NCBI RefSeq assembly: GCF_016724845.1
Contig: NZ_CP068082.1
Coordinates: forward strand, 124,001 to 188,000
DNA length: 64,000 bases
Direction of reading: 5' to 3'
Source: Sphingobacterium spiritivorum
Lineage (GTDB): Bacteria; Bacteroidota; Bacteroidia; Sphingobacteriales; Sphingobacteriaceae
Each line of letters begins with the position of its first letter. The first letter of the stretch is position 1. The position numbers and the translations under genes were made by a program. The notes below the pieces were generated by a model. It did no database searches. It saw only the letters and a list, made by a program, of their open reading frames with translations, and had not been told where the DNA came from. Of the stretch, positions 38,660-48,608 are shown piece after piece.

Positions 38660-39278
38660 ATTACAATATATTTCCACCGGAAATACGGTAAATGAACAGC
38701 TCAATAACATCAGAAAAGTCTTGGAGAATAAAGGCAACTGGATACAGCTTCGCTGGAAGAATGCGCCCAAAACCGCATTGATAGATCTTGCTTTTCAGGT
38801 TACCGAATTAAAAAAACAATTCGATTTTACTTATATTATCAATGACCATGTCTCCATAGCCTACAAGGTCAATAGTGATGGTGTTCATTTGGGGCTGAAA
38901 GACCTTTCTGTACAACAAGCCCGAAATTTCTTGGGTTCTGATAAAATTATCGGCGGCACAGCCAATACAGCAGAAGACGTACGTCAGCGCATTGCTGAAA
39001 ACTGTGACTACATAGGTCTTGGTCCTTTAAGATTTACCTCTTCCAAACAGAACCTAAGTCCGGTTCTTGGCTATGAAGGATATCAAAACATTATACAGGA
39101 GATACAAAAGGAAGATCAGCATCACCCTCCTATCTATGCTATCGGAGGTATAAAACAGGAGGATATTCTTCAACTGCAGCATATCGGCATCTACGGTGTT
39201 GCAGTCTCTTCCCTGCTGACTCACTCCGTCAGCACGCAATCAATCATTCAACATATCAATCATGAATTTTATGGATAA
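38649..39278 (+). CDS. thiE: Thiamine phosphate synthase ThiE (second copy)
   Basis: A 209-residue ThiE-fold protein. The frame is open from 38559, but ATG 38649 begins the family-like [10 protein letters not shown] end and overlaps the previous gene by 11 bases, so it is preferred. Motifs: IQLRWKN (REK becomes RWK), [50 protein letters not shown] and YAIGGIK. This branch is typical of Bacteroidota thi operons. Because the first ThiE at 10-648 is closer to the classic motifs, the two may split synthesis and salvage, or one may be a thiazole enzyme. It overlaps thiG by 17 bases. Confidence 0.85.
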   Translation: MYSRLQYISTGNTVNEQLNNIRKVLENKGNWIQLRWKNAPKTALIDLAFQVTELKKQFDFTYIINDHVSIAYKVNSDGVHLGLKDLSVQQARNFLGSDKIIGGTANTAEDVRQRIAENCDYIGLGPLRFTSSKQNLSPVLGYEGYQNIIQEIQKEDQHHPPIYAIGGIKQEDILQLQHIGIYGVAVSSLLTHSVSTQSIIQHINHEFYG

Positions 39279-40044
39279 TCTTACTATTGCCAACCGCAGC
39301 TTTCAGTCTCGTTTATTTGTTGGAACCGGAAAATTCGGTTCGGGAGAATTACTGGAAAAGGCTGTGTTAGCCTCCGAAAGCGAATTAGTAACTGTTGCAC
39401 TGAAACGTATCAATACCAATGACGAACAGGATCACCTTATCCGTCATTTACAGCATCCTCATATCCACTTATTACCCAATACCTCAGGAGCACGAACGGC
39501 AAAAGAAGCCGTATTAGCAGCACAACTAGCCCGTGAAGCCTTAGAAACCAACTGGATAAAACTGGAAATTCATCCGGATCCCAAATATCTGTTACCTGAT
39601 CCTATAGAAACACTCAAAGCTGCCGAAGAACTGGTGCAACTGGGATTCATTGTCATGCCTTATATACATGCCGATCCCGTACTTTGCAAACGGCTGGAAG
39701 ATGTAGGCACACAGACTGTCATGCCTTTGGGATCACCAATCGGCAGCAATAAGGGACTCCGGACTATTGATTTCCTGGAAATCATCATCGAGCAAAGCTC
39801 CGTACCGGTAATTATAGATGCAGGTATAGGCTCTCCCTCTGATGCAGCCAAAGCAATGGAACTGGGCGCCGATGCAGTGCTCGTGAATACAGCAATTGCC
39901 GCAGCTGATGACCCTATGGCCATGGCCTATGCCTTCAAACTTGCAGTAGAGGCCGGAAGAATAGCTTATCTGGCCAAACTTCCACCCGTGACCCAGCAAA
40001 GCTATGCATCAAGCCCCTTCACCTCCTTTCTACAACAGACCTAA
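39262..40044 (+). CDS. thiG: Thiazole synthase ThiG
   Basis: Builds thiazole phosphate carboxylate from deoxyxylulose phosphate, dehydroglycine and ThiS thiocarboxylate. The 260-residue TIM barrel has RLFVGTGKF near the N-terminus, the Schiff-base Lys K100 in [30 protein letters not shown], and [34 protein letters not shown] 39262 gives MNFMDNL; the internal ATG at 39271 is possible. Its start overlaps thiE by 17 bases, a sign of coupling. Confidence 0.96.
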   Translation: MNFMDNLTIANRSFQSRLFVGTGKFGSGELLEKAVLASESELVTVALKRINTNDEQDHLIRHLQHPHIHLLPNTSGARTAKEAVLAAQLAREALETNWIKLEIHPDPKYLLPDPIETLKAAEELVQLGFIVMPYIHADPVLCKRLEDVGTQTVMPLGSPIGSNKGLRTIDFLEIIIEQSSVPVIIDAGIGSPSDAAKAMELGADAVLVNTAIAAADDPMAMAYAFKLAVEAGRIAYLAKLPPVTQQSYASSPFTSFLQQT

Positions 40045-40053
40045 TATAAAACC

Positions 40054-41169
40054 ATGAAAACCCAATTTAAAGATATATTCGATCAATACGACTGGGATAC
40101 GATTAAGAAAAAGATTTATGTAGTCTCTGAACAACAGGTAAAGCAAGTATTAGCCAAATCCAAAAGAAACCTGCAGGACTTCTTAACTCTCCTTTCTCCT
40201 GCAGCGGCTCCCTTTCTGGAGGAAATGGCTGCACAGTGCCACTATCTTACAAAAAAGAGATTTGGAAAAACCATCCAATTGTACGCACCACTCTACCTTA
40301 GCAACGAATGCAACAATATCTGTACCTACTGCGGATTCAGCATGGACAACAAGATTAGAAGAAAAACGCTTAATGATGAAGAACTGATACGTGAAGTCTT
40401 GTTTCTCAAAAATAAAGGGTTTGACCATGTTTTGCTGGTTACCGGCGAAGCCAATTATACTGTCAATTTACTTTACTTTCTGAATGCGATGGATAAGATC
40501 AGATCTTATTTTTCTAACATTTCCATTGAAGTCCAACCTCTTACATTACAGGAGTATCAACTCCTGCAGCAGGCAGGAGTATATGCTGTACTTGTATATC
40601 AGGAAACATATCATAAAGAAGTTTACAAAACCTACCACCCGAAAGGCAAAAAATCCAATTTTGATTTCAGGCTGGATACTCCGGACAGAATCGGTCAGGC
40701 AGGTATACATAAAATAGGGCTTGGCGTCTTGTTAGGTCTGGAAGACTGGCGTGTAGACAGTTTTTTTAACGCCCTCCATATTGATTACCTGCAAAAAACA
40801 TATTGGCAAACCAGGTATTCGGTATCGTTTCCGCGTTTGCGCCCTGCATCCGGTATCGATGAGCCCAATTTTCATATGGATGACCGGGATCTTTTACAGT
40901 TGATATGTGCATACCGCCTGTGGAATGAAGATCTCGAAATTTCTATTTCCACAAGAGAAAGTGAAAACTTCCGAAATCACATTATTCCTCTGGGAGTCAC
41001 GACTATGAGCGCTGAGTCTAAAACAAATCCCGGAGGATATACAGTCGATCCGCAATCTCTGGAACAGTTTGAAATATCGGATGAAAGACCTGTGTCAGAT
41101 ATAGAACAGCTTATCAGATCCAAAGGTTATGAAGCTGTATGGAAGGATTGGGATGCTGTATTTTCATAA
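40054..41169 (+). CDS. thiH: Tyrosine lyase ThiH (radical SAM)
   Basis: Cleaves tyrosine to dehydroglycine and p-cresol, providing the thiazole nitrogen without oxygen. The 371-residue protein carries the radical SAM motif CNNICTYC (C86, C90, C93) after the YAPLYLSNE stretch typical of ThiH, and TTMSAESKTNPGGY near the C-terminus. Presence of ThiH, and not the oxygen-dependent glycine oxidase ThiO, fits anaerobic or microaerobic capability. It starts 10 bp after thiG. Confidence 0.96.
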   Translation: MKTQFKDIFDQYDWDTIKKKIYVVSEQQVKQVLAKSKRNLQDFLTLLSPAAAPFLEEMAAQCHYLTKKRFGKTIQLYAPLYLSNECNNICTYCGFSMDNKIRRKTLNDEELIREVLFLKNKGFDHVLLVTGEANYTVNLLYFLNAMDKIRSYFSNISIEVQPLTLQEYQLLQQAGVYAVLVYQETYHKEVYKTYHPKGKKSNFDFRLDTPDRIGQAGIHKIGLGVLLGLEDWRVDSFFNALHIDYLQKTYWQTRYSVSFPRLRPASGIDEPNFHMDDRDLLQLICAYRLWNEDLEISISTRESENFRNHIIPLGVTTMSAESKTNPGGYTVDPQSLEQFEISDERPVSDIEQLIRSKGYEAVWKDWDAVFS

Positions 41170-41222
41170 TACCATTTGCTCAGATAACTTAAACAGATTA
41201 TACTACTTTTAAACATTCTCAA

Positions 41223-41933
41223 ATGCTCCCCAGAGAAGAAATACTACGTTACAAGAAACATATTATGCTTCCGGAAATCGGAATAGAGGGCCAGGAAAAA
41301 ATACGAAATGCCCGGGTACTGGTAATCGGATCAGGAGGCTTAGGATCACCTATACTCTCCTACCTGACAGGTGCCGGAGTAGGTACCATCGGGATTATTG
41401 ATTTCGACCGGATTGAAAAAGACAATCTGCACCGCCAGATTCTTTTTACGGAAAGTGATCTCAAAAAAGATAAAGTAACAACAGCTATCCTCAGACTACA
41501 GTTACATAACTCAGAAATTCAGTTTATCGAGCATAACCTAAAATTAGATTCTTCAAATGCTTCTGAAATTTTTGAAGCATATGATTTGATTATTGATGGC
41601 AGCGATAATTTTGCCACACGTTATCTTAGTAATGATACCTGTGTATCACTTGGAAAGCCCCTTATTTTTGGAAGCGTATTGAATTTTCAGGGACAACTCG
41701 CTGTATTTAATCACAATGGCTCTAAAAACCTGAGAGATCTGTTTCCCGTACCTCCTCCTGAAGAAGATGTCCCTAATTGTGATGAAAATGGAGTCATAGG
41801 TACACTTCCGGGTATTATCGGTTGTATGATGGCACAGGAAGCATTAAAATTAATAACAGGATTACCTACTCTTCACAACGAATTTGTATTATTCGATACG
41901 CTGCAGTTGCAGATGCGCAAACTACGCTTTTAA
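41223..41933 (+). CDS. thiF: ThiS adenylyltransferase ThiF
   Basis: E1-like enzyme that adenylates the GG end of ThiS. The 236-residue protein has the nucleotide loop GSGGLGS (36-42), the downstream DFDRIEKDNLHRQILF motif and DGSDNFATRYL. It contains VPNCDENGVIGTLPGIIGCMMAQEALKLITG, but the usual zinc-site CxxC before LFP is absent (KNLRDLFP instead) and the protein ends without the second CxxC. It is therefore a zinc-free variant by sequence. It stands 53 bp after thiH, the end of the operon. Confidence 0.9.
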   Translation: MLPREEILRYKKHIMLPEIGIEGQEKIRNARVLVIGSGGLGSPILSYLTGAGVGTIGIIDFDRIEKDNLHRQILFTESDLKKDKVTTAILRLQLHNSEIQFIEHNLKLDSSNASEIFEAYDLIIDGSDNFATRYLSNDTCVSLGKPLIFGSVLNFQGQLAVFNHNGSKNLRDLFPVPPPEEDVPNCDENGVIGTLPGIIGCMMAQEALKLITGLPTLHNEFVLFDTLQLQMRKLRF

Positions 41934-41939
41934 CCTCCG

Positions 41940-41962
41940 TTCTGAATAATCCTTATTCAGAA
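41940..41962. terminator. Hairpin after thiF
   Basis: TTCTGAATAA-TCC-TTATTCAGAA is a perfect 10-bp stem followed by A-rich rather than T-rich sequence, so it may protect the 3' end or serve the opposite strand. Confidence 0.4.
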
Positions 41963-41999
41963 AAAGCATATTCCAATTACATATTTCTTAACCCATAAA

Positions 42000-42059
42000 G
42001 TGCAATTTATTTCGATATTCATAAATAATACCGAAATAAGTTGCACATTTTCTTTTTTT
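42000..42059 (+). terminator. Terminator of the thi operon
   Basis: Arms 42000-42014 and 42032-42046 form a 15-bp stem with one G-U pair, then ATTTTCTTTTTTTC. It separates the thi operon from susC. Confidence 0.75.
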
Positions 42060-42358
42060 CGAATAAAACACCAGAAATAAACACAAAAACCTGTAAAACA
42101 AATAATTATATTAAAAAATGAGCTGATTTTAAATTTTATGGAAGAGTATAGAAAACAAAATAAGAATAAACAACTTCCGCTAAATAAAAAATTAATTACT
42201 TAAAAACCAGACTTTTACAGATACAAAACAAATAATTACACCCAAAAACAAATTTTTATTTCTAAAATCAAGTATAATTAACCAAATTTACATTAAACAA
42301 CAAAAATGCGCTACTTTGCGTGTTTTAAAACGAACTAACAATTTTAACACATTCGATT
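42060..42358. other. AT-rich susC upstream region
   Basis: Very AT-rich with long A runs. A 21-codon frame (42138-42203) is open but has nothing to support it. TACTTTG at 42312-42318 resembles a -7 element with one spacer base missing. No riboswitch is seen. Confidence 0.5.
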
Positions 42359-45300
42359 ATGAAGAAATCAGCATTACTTCTACTAAGTACGTTTCTGCTT
42401 CTGGCTCAGGCTATAGCGCAGCAAATAACTGTCTCAGGAAAAGTTACGTCAGGCGGTACTCCGGTAGCCGGAGTATCTGTCAGTGTAAAAAACACAAAAG
42501 AAGCGACCCTCACGAATCAACAAGGGGATTATTCCGTCAAAGCAAAGCAAGGGGATGTATTAATATTTTCACATATCGGCTATGTCAGACAGGAACAAAC
42601 AGTCGGCACTTCAACAAATATACCTGTTCAGTTACAGTCGGATGCCGTTGGACTGGATGAAGTCATCGTAACGGGTACTTCACAAGGAACGACCCGAAAA
42701 CAATTGGGTAGCTATGTAAGCTCAGTAAAGGGCGATGATCTGAATAAAGCTCCAAGTGGAAATGTACTGGCTTCCTTACAAGGTAAGACAGCCGGTGCGC
42801 AGATTAGTCAGAACTCCGGAGACCCGGCAGGAGGAATCAGTGTAAGATTACGCGGAATCAGTTCTGTCAATTCTTCTTCTGAACCCCTTTACATCATCGA
42901 TGGTGTCATTGTTAGTAATAATACGACAAGAGTGACAAATACTTCTGCCAACTATGACGGAGGTAACTTTGTAGGTAGTATCGGACAAAACAGAATGGTA
43001 GATATCAATCCGGCAGATATAGAGCGTATCGAAGTATTAAATGGTGCTGCAGCCGCTGCTATATACGGATCCAGAGCCAATGCCGGTGTCATCCAGATTT
43101 TCACCAAAAAAGGCGTTAGCGGAGCTCCGCAAATTAATTTCGGAACCAGTCTGACCTTAGGTCACTTACGTAAACAGGTAGAAGTAAATGAATCGCCTGT
43201 GAAATTCGGAGGTTCACCAAATGTATTTACACAGGATGTAATTGCTACCCCTTTACAAACGACGACCACTCCTGTTCAACGCTACAATTATCAGGATTAC
43301 ATCTTTCGTTCTTCCACAGGAACTGATAATACCCTTTCTATTTCAGGTGGAAATGACAACACAAAATATTATACTTCTGCCGGATACTTCTCCAATCAGG
43401 GAATTATCAAAAACACGAATTTCAGAAGATATAATTTCAGAACAAATTTAGACCAGAAACTGAATGATTGGGCTAAATTTAGTGCCGGATTGAATTATGT
43501 AAAGAGTTCTGCAAATGAAAAACCGGATGGAAACTCCTTCTTCTCACCTATGAACTCCGTGACAATCCTCGGCAATTTCCATGATATATTTGCACGTAAT
43601 GAGAATGGCAATTTAATGGCTGTCGGTGAACGCGGGCGAGTCAATCCTGTTTCAGTTATTGAAGATATCAAGCAAAGACAAGAAACAGATCGTATAATTG
43701 CGAATGCCAACCTGAAACTGACTCCAGTAAAAAATCTGACTTTGGATTTCACAATGGGGGTTGACAATTCGGCTCAGAATGGGACTACTTATATTCCACC
43801 GTTTGCATATAATGTAAACCCGGACTTCTTTGGTGGCGGCGCTTCACTTGACGGAACACTAAATGGATATGCAAGTACGGCTAATAATAATGCTTTTCAG
43901 TTTAACAACGAATTGAATGCCACATATGAAGCCAAAATATCAGATATTCTATCATCCACAACGCAGGTGGGCTACTCCTATCAATATGAAAAGAGTAAAT
44001 ATGCACTGATCAGTGGCCGGGGACTTGCTCCGCTCATCGAAACTGTCAATGCAGCTTCGACTCCCCTGCCTGGAGTGGATGGACGTACAGAATTGTCTGT
44101 CAGTGGTGGATATATTCAGCAAAATTTTAAATACAGAGATCACCTCTTTGTAACCGGCGCCTTACGGATTGATCAGTCGTCCGTATTTGGAAAAGATTTC
44201 CGTACGCAGAAGTACCTGAAAGGTAGTGTAAGTTATGTATTATCTTCTACTGAATACTGGAAAAAATTAGGCGTTTCATCTTGGTGGGATACCTTCAAAA
44301 TACGCGGAGCATACGGCGAATCCGGCAACCTGACAGGGATCGGTGCTTATGCAAGATTCAATGCTTACGAGACGCAGTCCTTCCTGGGCAGAGCTTCTTT
44401 ATTCTCCAGTGCAACACTGGCAAATGAAAACGTTAAACCTGAACGTCAGCGTGAACTGGAATTGGGTACAGATCTCTCCTTTTTCAAAAATCGCTTAGGT
44501 CTGCAATTCAACTGGTACAACAAGAAAGTAGACGATCTTTTACTAGCCAGCGTCATTGCTCCATCTGTAGGATTTTCCAATTTACTTGACAACATCGGTT
44601 CACTCCGTAATAAAGGGATAGAAGTCGTTTTGAACGGAACACCTGTAAAAGGTGAAAAATGGAACTGGAATAGTTCCTTTATCTATAGCCGGAATAGAAA
44701 TGAAGCGTTGGATGTAGGCGGTCTCAGATTATTCAGCACCAATTCCGGAGCTCCGGTATCCATTATCAACGGACAACCTATTGGGGTATTCTACGGAACA
44801 TTCTTCGCCCGCAATCCGGACGGTAGTTTATTGACTAATGCAGCAGGTATCCCGATGATCGAACGTGGTATTCAAAATTCTGCAACTACATTTACACCAC
44901 AGCGTGATGCAAACGGAATGCCTACAGGCACTACACTACGTAAAGTGCTGGGTAATCCAAATCCGGATTACACCTTTTCTTTCGTCAATGATATCAGTTA
45001 TAAAAAATTAAGCCTTCATGTACAACTTGATGCTGTAAGAGGAGGAGACGTATGGAATGCAGACTGGAGGACCCGTCAAGGTGTAGGAAATGGTAAAGTA
45101 GCTGAGCAGGAACAAAAAGGCGAGTTACCACGTGGTTATGTTTCCGGAGTATACGCTATCGAAGAATGGCGTATTGACAACGGATCATTCGTCAAATTAA
45201 GAGAAGTATCACTAAGCTATAATGTGGGAAGAGTAAAATACTTTAAAGATCTGACCATCAATGTCAGCGGACGAAATCTGATCTCATGGGATAATTATAA

Positions 45301-45415
45301 AGGATATGATCCTGAACTGAATGCCGGAGGACAATCCACTATTCTGCGAAACATTGACTTCGGAGCAGTACCTATTCCACGTACATTTAGCATAGGCTTA
45401 TTGACCAAATTCTAA
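42359..45415 (+). CDS. SusC/RagA TonB-linked outer-membrane transporter
   Basis: A 1018-residue TonB-dependent transporter of the SusC class: signal peptide (about 1-20, QAIAQQ), carboxypeptidase-regulatory domain (about 23-90), then the plug with DEVIVTGTSQGTTRKQLGSYVSS, the SusC-type SLQGKTAGAQISQNSGDPAGGISVRLRGISSVNSSSEPLYIIDGV, and IERIEVLNGAAAAAIYGSRANAGVIQIFTKKG. The barrel ends SIGLLTKF. Works with the SusD lipoprotein 21 bp downstream as a lidded importer of oligosaccharides or peptides. No carbohydrate enzyme is nearby, so the ligand is unknown; the thi operon just upstream has its own terminator. Confidence 0.95.
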   Translation: MKKSALLLLSTFLLLAQAIAQQITVSGKVTSGGTPVAGVSVSVKNTKEATLTNQQGDYSVKAKQGDVLIFSHIGYVRQEQTVGTSTNIPVQLQSDAVGLDEVIVTGTSQGTTRKQLGSYVSSVKGDDLNKAPSGNVLASLQGKTAGAQISQNSGDPAGGISVRLRGISSVNSSSEPLYIIDGVIVSNNTTRVTNTSANYDGGNFVGSIGQNRMVDINPADIERIEVLNGAAAAAIYGSRANAGVIQIFTKKGVSGAPQINFGTSLTLGHLRKQVEVNESPVKFGGSPNVFTQDVIATPLQTTTTPVQRYNYQDYIFRSSTGTDNTLSISGGNDNTKYYTSAGYFSNQGIIKNTNFRRYNFRTNLDQKLNDWAKFSAGLNYVKSSANEKPDGNSFFSPMNSVTILGNFHDIFARNENGNLMAVGERGRVNPVSVIEDIKQRQETDRIIANANLKLTPVKNLTLDFTMGVDNSAQNGTTYIPPFAYNVNPDFFGGGASLDGTLNGYASTANNNAFQFNNELNATYEAKISDILSSTTQVGYSYQYEKSKYALISGRGLAPLIETVNAASTPLPGVDGRTELSVSGGYIQQNFKYRDHLFVTGALRIDQSSVFGKDFRTQKYLKGSVSYVLSSTEYWKKLGVSSWWDTFKIRGAYGESGNLTGIGAYARFNAYETQSFLGRASLFSSATLANENVKPERQRELELGTDLSFFKNRLGLQFNWYNKKVDDLLLASVIAPSVGFSNLLDNIGSLRNKGIEVVLNGTPVKGEKWNWNSSFIYSRNRNEALDVGGLRLFSTNSGAPVSIINGQPIGVFYGTFFARNPDGSLLTNAAGIPMIERGIQNSATTFTPQRDANGMPTGTTLRKVLGNPNPDYTFSFVNDISYKKLSLHVQLDAVRGGDVWNADWRTRQGVGNGKVAEQEQKGELPRGYVSGVYAIEEWRIDNGSFVKLREVSLSYNVGRVKYFKDLTINVSGRNLISWDNYKGYDPELNAGGQSTILRNIDFGAVPIPRTFSIGLLTKF

Positions 45416-45436
45416 TTTATTTTAACGAAAAAGATC

Positions 45437-46741
45437 ATGAAAAAACTTAAAAATATAACTTCACGTCAGTTCTTTGGTATAGGCCTCAGCTTTGTATTGC
45501 TGGCTACCTCCTGTTCCAAAGAATATATGGATCCATCCAGAGCCAGTAATGAGACAGCCCTTGGCACTTCACAGGGACTTACGTCCGTCGCAATAGGCCT
45601 GCAAAGAGTGTATACATTGGGACGCACTGGTGTGCTCTTCAACTCAGTAGCGGCGAATGGATTTGTAACCAATGAATTTCAGTTACTAAATGCAGGCAAT
45701 ATCCCGGAATTACAACTTAGCACCGGAGGCAACGCAGTGGATGGTACAAATACAATTCTGGCTAACCTATGGACCAGTTCCAACAAAATCGTCTATGATG
45801 CAGACCTGGTCTTGCAGAATGCGGACAGATTGGGAGACAAAAAATACGCTGCAGGTCTTATTGCTTATACCAGTATTTTTAAAGCTCTTGCTATTGGAAA
45901 TATGGCACAGTACTGGGAAAGTGTACCGGATGGAACAGGTAAAAATGTCTCATTTATAGACAGAAAAGCAGCTTTTACGAAAGCGATCAATTTACTGGAT
46001 AATGCGCTTAATATTATTGCTGCAAATGCTATATCTACCGAATTTTTGAATAATGTTCCGGTGGATGTGAATATTATCAATACCATCCACGCATTAAAAG
46101 CCAGATATGCATTGTTTTCAGAAAACTACACGCTTGCTTATACTGAAGCGAATCTGGTAGATCTGACAAAGCCCTCCTTTTTTAAATTTGATGCTATATC
46201 TCCAAATATTCTGTTTACCATTATATCTTCCAATAATGTATTTCAGCCTCAAAACATCAATCTGGGTCTGACAGGTGCAAATATCCCGGATGCAGCAGAT
46301 AAGCGCGTTACATTTTACACAAAATTTGATGGTTCACCTGCAACAATCAGAATGAGAGGATTTGCCACAGCTACAACCAGTCCATTCCCGATCTACCTTC
46401 CAGGTGAAATGATCCTGATAAAGGCGGAAGTACTGGCACGTCAGAATAATACAGATGATGCGGTGACAGAATTAAATAAAGTCATCACTAAAACACCTGA
46501 ATCAGAGACACAATATGGATTGGGAGCCGCATTACCGGCACTAAGCGGAACCTTGACGCAACAACAGGTATTAAATCTTATATATAAACACCGTTGTATA
46601 GAACTCTACGCTTCCGGATTGAAAATAGAAGATATGAGACGTTTTAATCAACCTACAGCCGATCGTAAACGCAATTTCTTCCCTTATCCGTTTCAGGAAA
46701 GAGATAATAATACAAATACCCCGCCTGACCCAACTTTTTAA
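45437..46741 (+). CDS. SusD/RagB-family substrate-binding lipoprotein
   Basis: A 434-residue surface lipoprotein partner of the SusC protein. The lipobox is LLATSC with C26. Helical TPR-like segments follow (TKAINLLDNALNIIAANA), and the C-terminal SusD motifs include ILIKAEVLARQNNTDDAVTELNKV and LIYKHRCIELYASGLKIEDMRRFN. It is shorter than typical polysaccharide-binding SusD proteins of about 500-600 residues, which suits a small ligand. Confidence 0.92.
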   Translation: MKKLKNITSRQFFGIGLSFVLLATSCSKEYMDPSRASNETALGTSQGLTSVAIGLQRVYTLGRTGVLFNSVAANGFVTNEFQLLNAGNIPELQLSTGGNAVDGTNTILANLWTSSNKIVYDADLVLQNADRLGDKKYAAGLIAYTSIFKALAIGNMAQYWESVPDGTGKNVSFIDRKAAFTKAINLLDNALNIIAANAISTEFLNNVPVDVNIINTIHALKARYALFSENYTLAYTEANLVDLTKPSFFKFDAISPNILFTIISSNNVFQPQNINLGLTGANIPDAADKRVTFYTKFDGSPATIRMRGFATATTSPFPIYLPGEMILIKAEVLARQNNTDDAVTELNKVITKTPESETQYGLGAALPALSGTLTQQQVLNLIYKHRCIELYASGLKIEDMRRFNQPTADRKRNFFPYPFQERDNNTNTPPDPTF

Positions 46742-46754
46742 CAACACCCCTGAA

Positions 46755-46779
46755 GGAGAGCATTTAGCTCTCCTTTTTT
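46755..46779 (+). terminator. Terminator of susC-susD
   Basis: GGAGAGC-ATTTA-GCTCTCC followed by TTTTTT, 14 bases after the susD stop: a classic intrinsic terminator. Confidence 0.9.
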
Positions 46780-46881
46780 GTTTCTCCGGTCAAACAGATC
46801 CAAATAAGCTTATAGCATAAGAGCAGTATACAATTCTCTACCCCTGACACGAAATACAACGTAAATCAAAATAAAAATCGC

Positions 46882-46889
46882 TAAATTCG
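46882..46889 (+). promoter_or_regulatory. -7-like promoter element for trpS
   Basis: TAAATTCG, the same TAnnTTCG variant as before gyrA, ends seven bases before the trpS ATG, implying an almost leaderless mRNA. Confidence 0.4.
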
Positions 46890-46896
46890 CATCAAT

Positions 46897-47895
46897 ATGG
46901 AAACTGTTGTTAGCGGTATCAGAAGTACCGGAAAATTACACTTAGGAAACTACTACGGTGCATTAAGCAATTTTGTAAAAATGCAAAACGAGTATAATTG
47001 TTTCTTTTTTATTGCCGATCTACACTCTTTAACGACTCACCCTACTCCACATAGTCTTCAACAAACAGTGAGACAGGTTGTTGTAGAATATTTAGCAGCG
47101 GGAATCGATCCTGAAAAATCAACTATCTACATCCAGTCCGATGTACCAGAGGTGGCAGAATTATATCTGTATATGAACATGAATGCCTATATGGGTGAAC
47201 TCGAACGTGCTGCTTCTTTCAAAGATAAAGTCAGAGCTGATCCGAACAATGTAAATGCAGGTTTGCTGACCTATCCCGTATTGATGGCTTCAGATATTCT
47301 GATTCACCATGGAACGAAGGTACCTGTAGGAAAGGATCAGGAACAGCACCTGGAAATGACACGCACCTTTGGTAATCGTTTTAACAGACTCTATGAGGTA
47401 GATTATTTCAAGGAAGCATTTGCTTTTTCGTACTCCGATAAACTGATAAAAGTACCGGGACTGGACGGACAGGGGAAAATGGGCAAATCCAACGGAGATG
47501 CCAATTGCATATACCTGTCAGATACACCTGATGCTATTCGTAAAAAATTAATGCGTGCCGTATCTGATGGCGGACCAACAGAAATGAACCAGGTAAAACC
47601 TGAACCTATACAGAATCTCTTCGATCTGATGAAAGTCGTATCTCCGGCCTCTACAGTTCAGCATTTTGATGACCTGTACAATAAATGTGAAATTCGCTAT
47701 GGCGACTTCAAAAAGCAACTCGCGGAAGATATGATCATCGCAACAGAAGATGTACGCTCACGAATAGAAGAGATCTCTGCTGATAATGATTACATCTCCA
47801 AAGTGGTTAAATTAGGGGCTGACAAAGCCGGCGAATCTGCACGTAAAACGATAAAAGAAGTACGTGAGATTATTGGATTTAAAAAGTTTTATTAA
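46897..47895 (+). CDS. trpS: Tryptophan-tRNA ligase
   Basis: Class I aminoacyl-tRNA synthetase of 332 residues. The HIGH-like motif is TGKLHLGNYYGAL near the N-terminus, and the KMSKS-like motif is GKMGKSNGD after GLDGQ. SDILIHHGTKVPVGKDQEQHLEMTR is the characteristic TrpRS segment. It is followed after 20 bp by a deoxynucleoside kinase. Confidence 0.97.
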   Translation: METVVSGIRSTGKLHLGNYYGALSNFVKMQNEYNCFFFIADLHSLTTHPTPHSLQQTVRQVVVEYLAAGIDPEKSTIYIQSDVPEVAELYLYMNMNAYMGELERAASFKDKVRADPNNVNAGLLTYPVLMASDILIHHGTKVPVGKDQEQHLEMTRTFGNRFNRLYEVDYFKEAFAFSYSDKLIKVPGLDGQGKMGKSNGDANCIYLSDTPDAIRKKLMRAVSDGGPTEMNQVKPEPIQNLFDLMKVVSPASTVQHFDDLYNKCEIRYGDFKKQLAEDMIIATEDVRSRIEEISADNDYISKVVKLGADKAGESARKTIKEVREIIGFKKFY

Positions 47896-47915
47896 GAAGA
47901 ATTAGGAAAAATAAC

Positions 47916-48530
47916 ATGCATATTGCTATTGTCGGAAATATAGGAGCAGGTAAAACAACCCTGACTCAGCTTTTAGCAAATCATTTCAAATACGAACCTC
48001 AGTTTGAAGCGGTAGATAACAACCCTTATCTGGAAGATTTCTATGCAGATATGAAACGTTGGGCATTTAATCTGCAGATCTTTTTCCTGAACAGCAGATT
48101 CAGACATATTGTACAGCTGCAGGAGAAAGGTATAGATATGATACAGGATCGTACCATATACGAAGACGCCTATATCTTTGCTGAAAATTTATTTGATATG
48201 GGGCTGATGAGTGAGCGGGACTTTGAAAATTACAGCAATATTTTTCAGAGCATCATTCATTACATCAAACCTCCGGATTTGCTGATCTATCTGAAAGCAT
48301 CTGTACCTACTCTGGTCAATAATATTCAAAGAAGAGGCCGTGACTATGAATCCGCAATCCGTCTGGACTATTTGTCTAAGCTAAACGACAAATATGACAA
48401 ATGGATCAATAATTATAAAGATGGTAAAGTGATGGTACTCGACAAGGACAATCTGGACTTTACCAGCAATCCGGAAGATCTGGGTTTCATTATCCAAAAA
48501 ATAGAAGCAGAACTATTTGGACTTTTTTAA
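47916..48530 (+). CDS. Deoxynucleoside kinase (dNK family)
   Basis: Phosphorylates salvaged deoxynucleosides, most likely deoxyadenosine or deoxyguanosine. The 204-residue protein has the P-loop GNIGAGKTTL (7-16), the substrate-site DR in QDRTIYEDAYIF, LIYLKASVPTLVNNIQRRGRDYE as LID-type Arg-rich region and IRLDYLSKLNDKYDKWI. It lies 20 bp after trpS and is followed by a strong hairpin terminator. Confidence 0.9.
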   Translation: MHIAIVGNIGAGKTTLTQLLANHFKYEPQFEAVDNNPYLEDFYADMKRWAFNLQIFFLNSRFRHIVQLQEKGIDMIQDRTIYEDAYIFAENLFDMGLMSERDFENYSNIFQSIIHYIKPPDLLIYLKASVPTLVNNIQRRGRDYESAIRLDYLSKLNDKYDKWINNYKDGKVMVLDKDNLDFTSNPEDLGFIIQKIEAELFGLF

Positions 48531-48544
48531 AAGCTAAACAATTG

Positions 48545-48588
48545 AGATCTGGAAGTGACAAAAATAAAATGGAATCACTTCCAGATCT
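48545..48588. terminator. Terminator after the deoxynucleoside kinase
   Basis: AGATCTGGAAGTGA and TCACTTCCAGATCT form a perfect 14-bp stem with a 16-base loop, followed by TTTTAAA; 20 bases upstream of kdsB. Confidence 0.75.
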
Positions 48589-48608
48589 TTTAAATACACT
48601 ATACATTT

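Noticed and set aside
42138..42203. 21-codon open frame before susC
   Set aside because: No ribosome-binding signal, family resemblance or conserved context; Lys/Asn-rich composition follows from AT-rich DNA.
42359..46741. Polysaccharide utilisation locus
   Set aside because: There is a susC/susD pair, but no glycoside hydrolase, lyase or sugar-responsive regulator in the surrounding genes.
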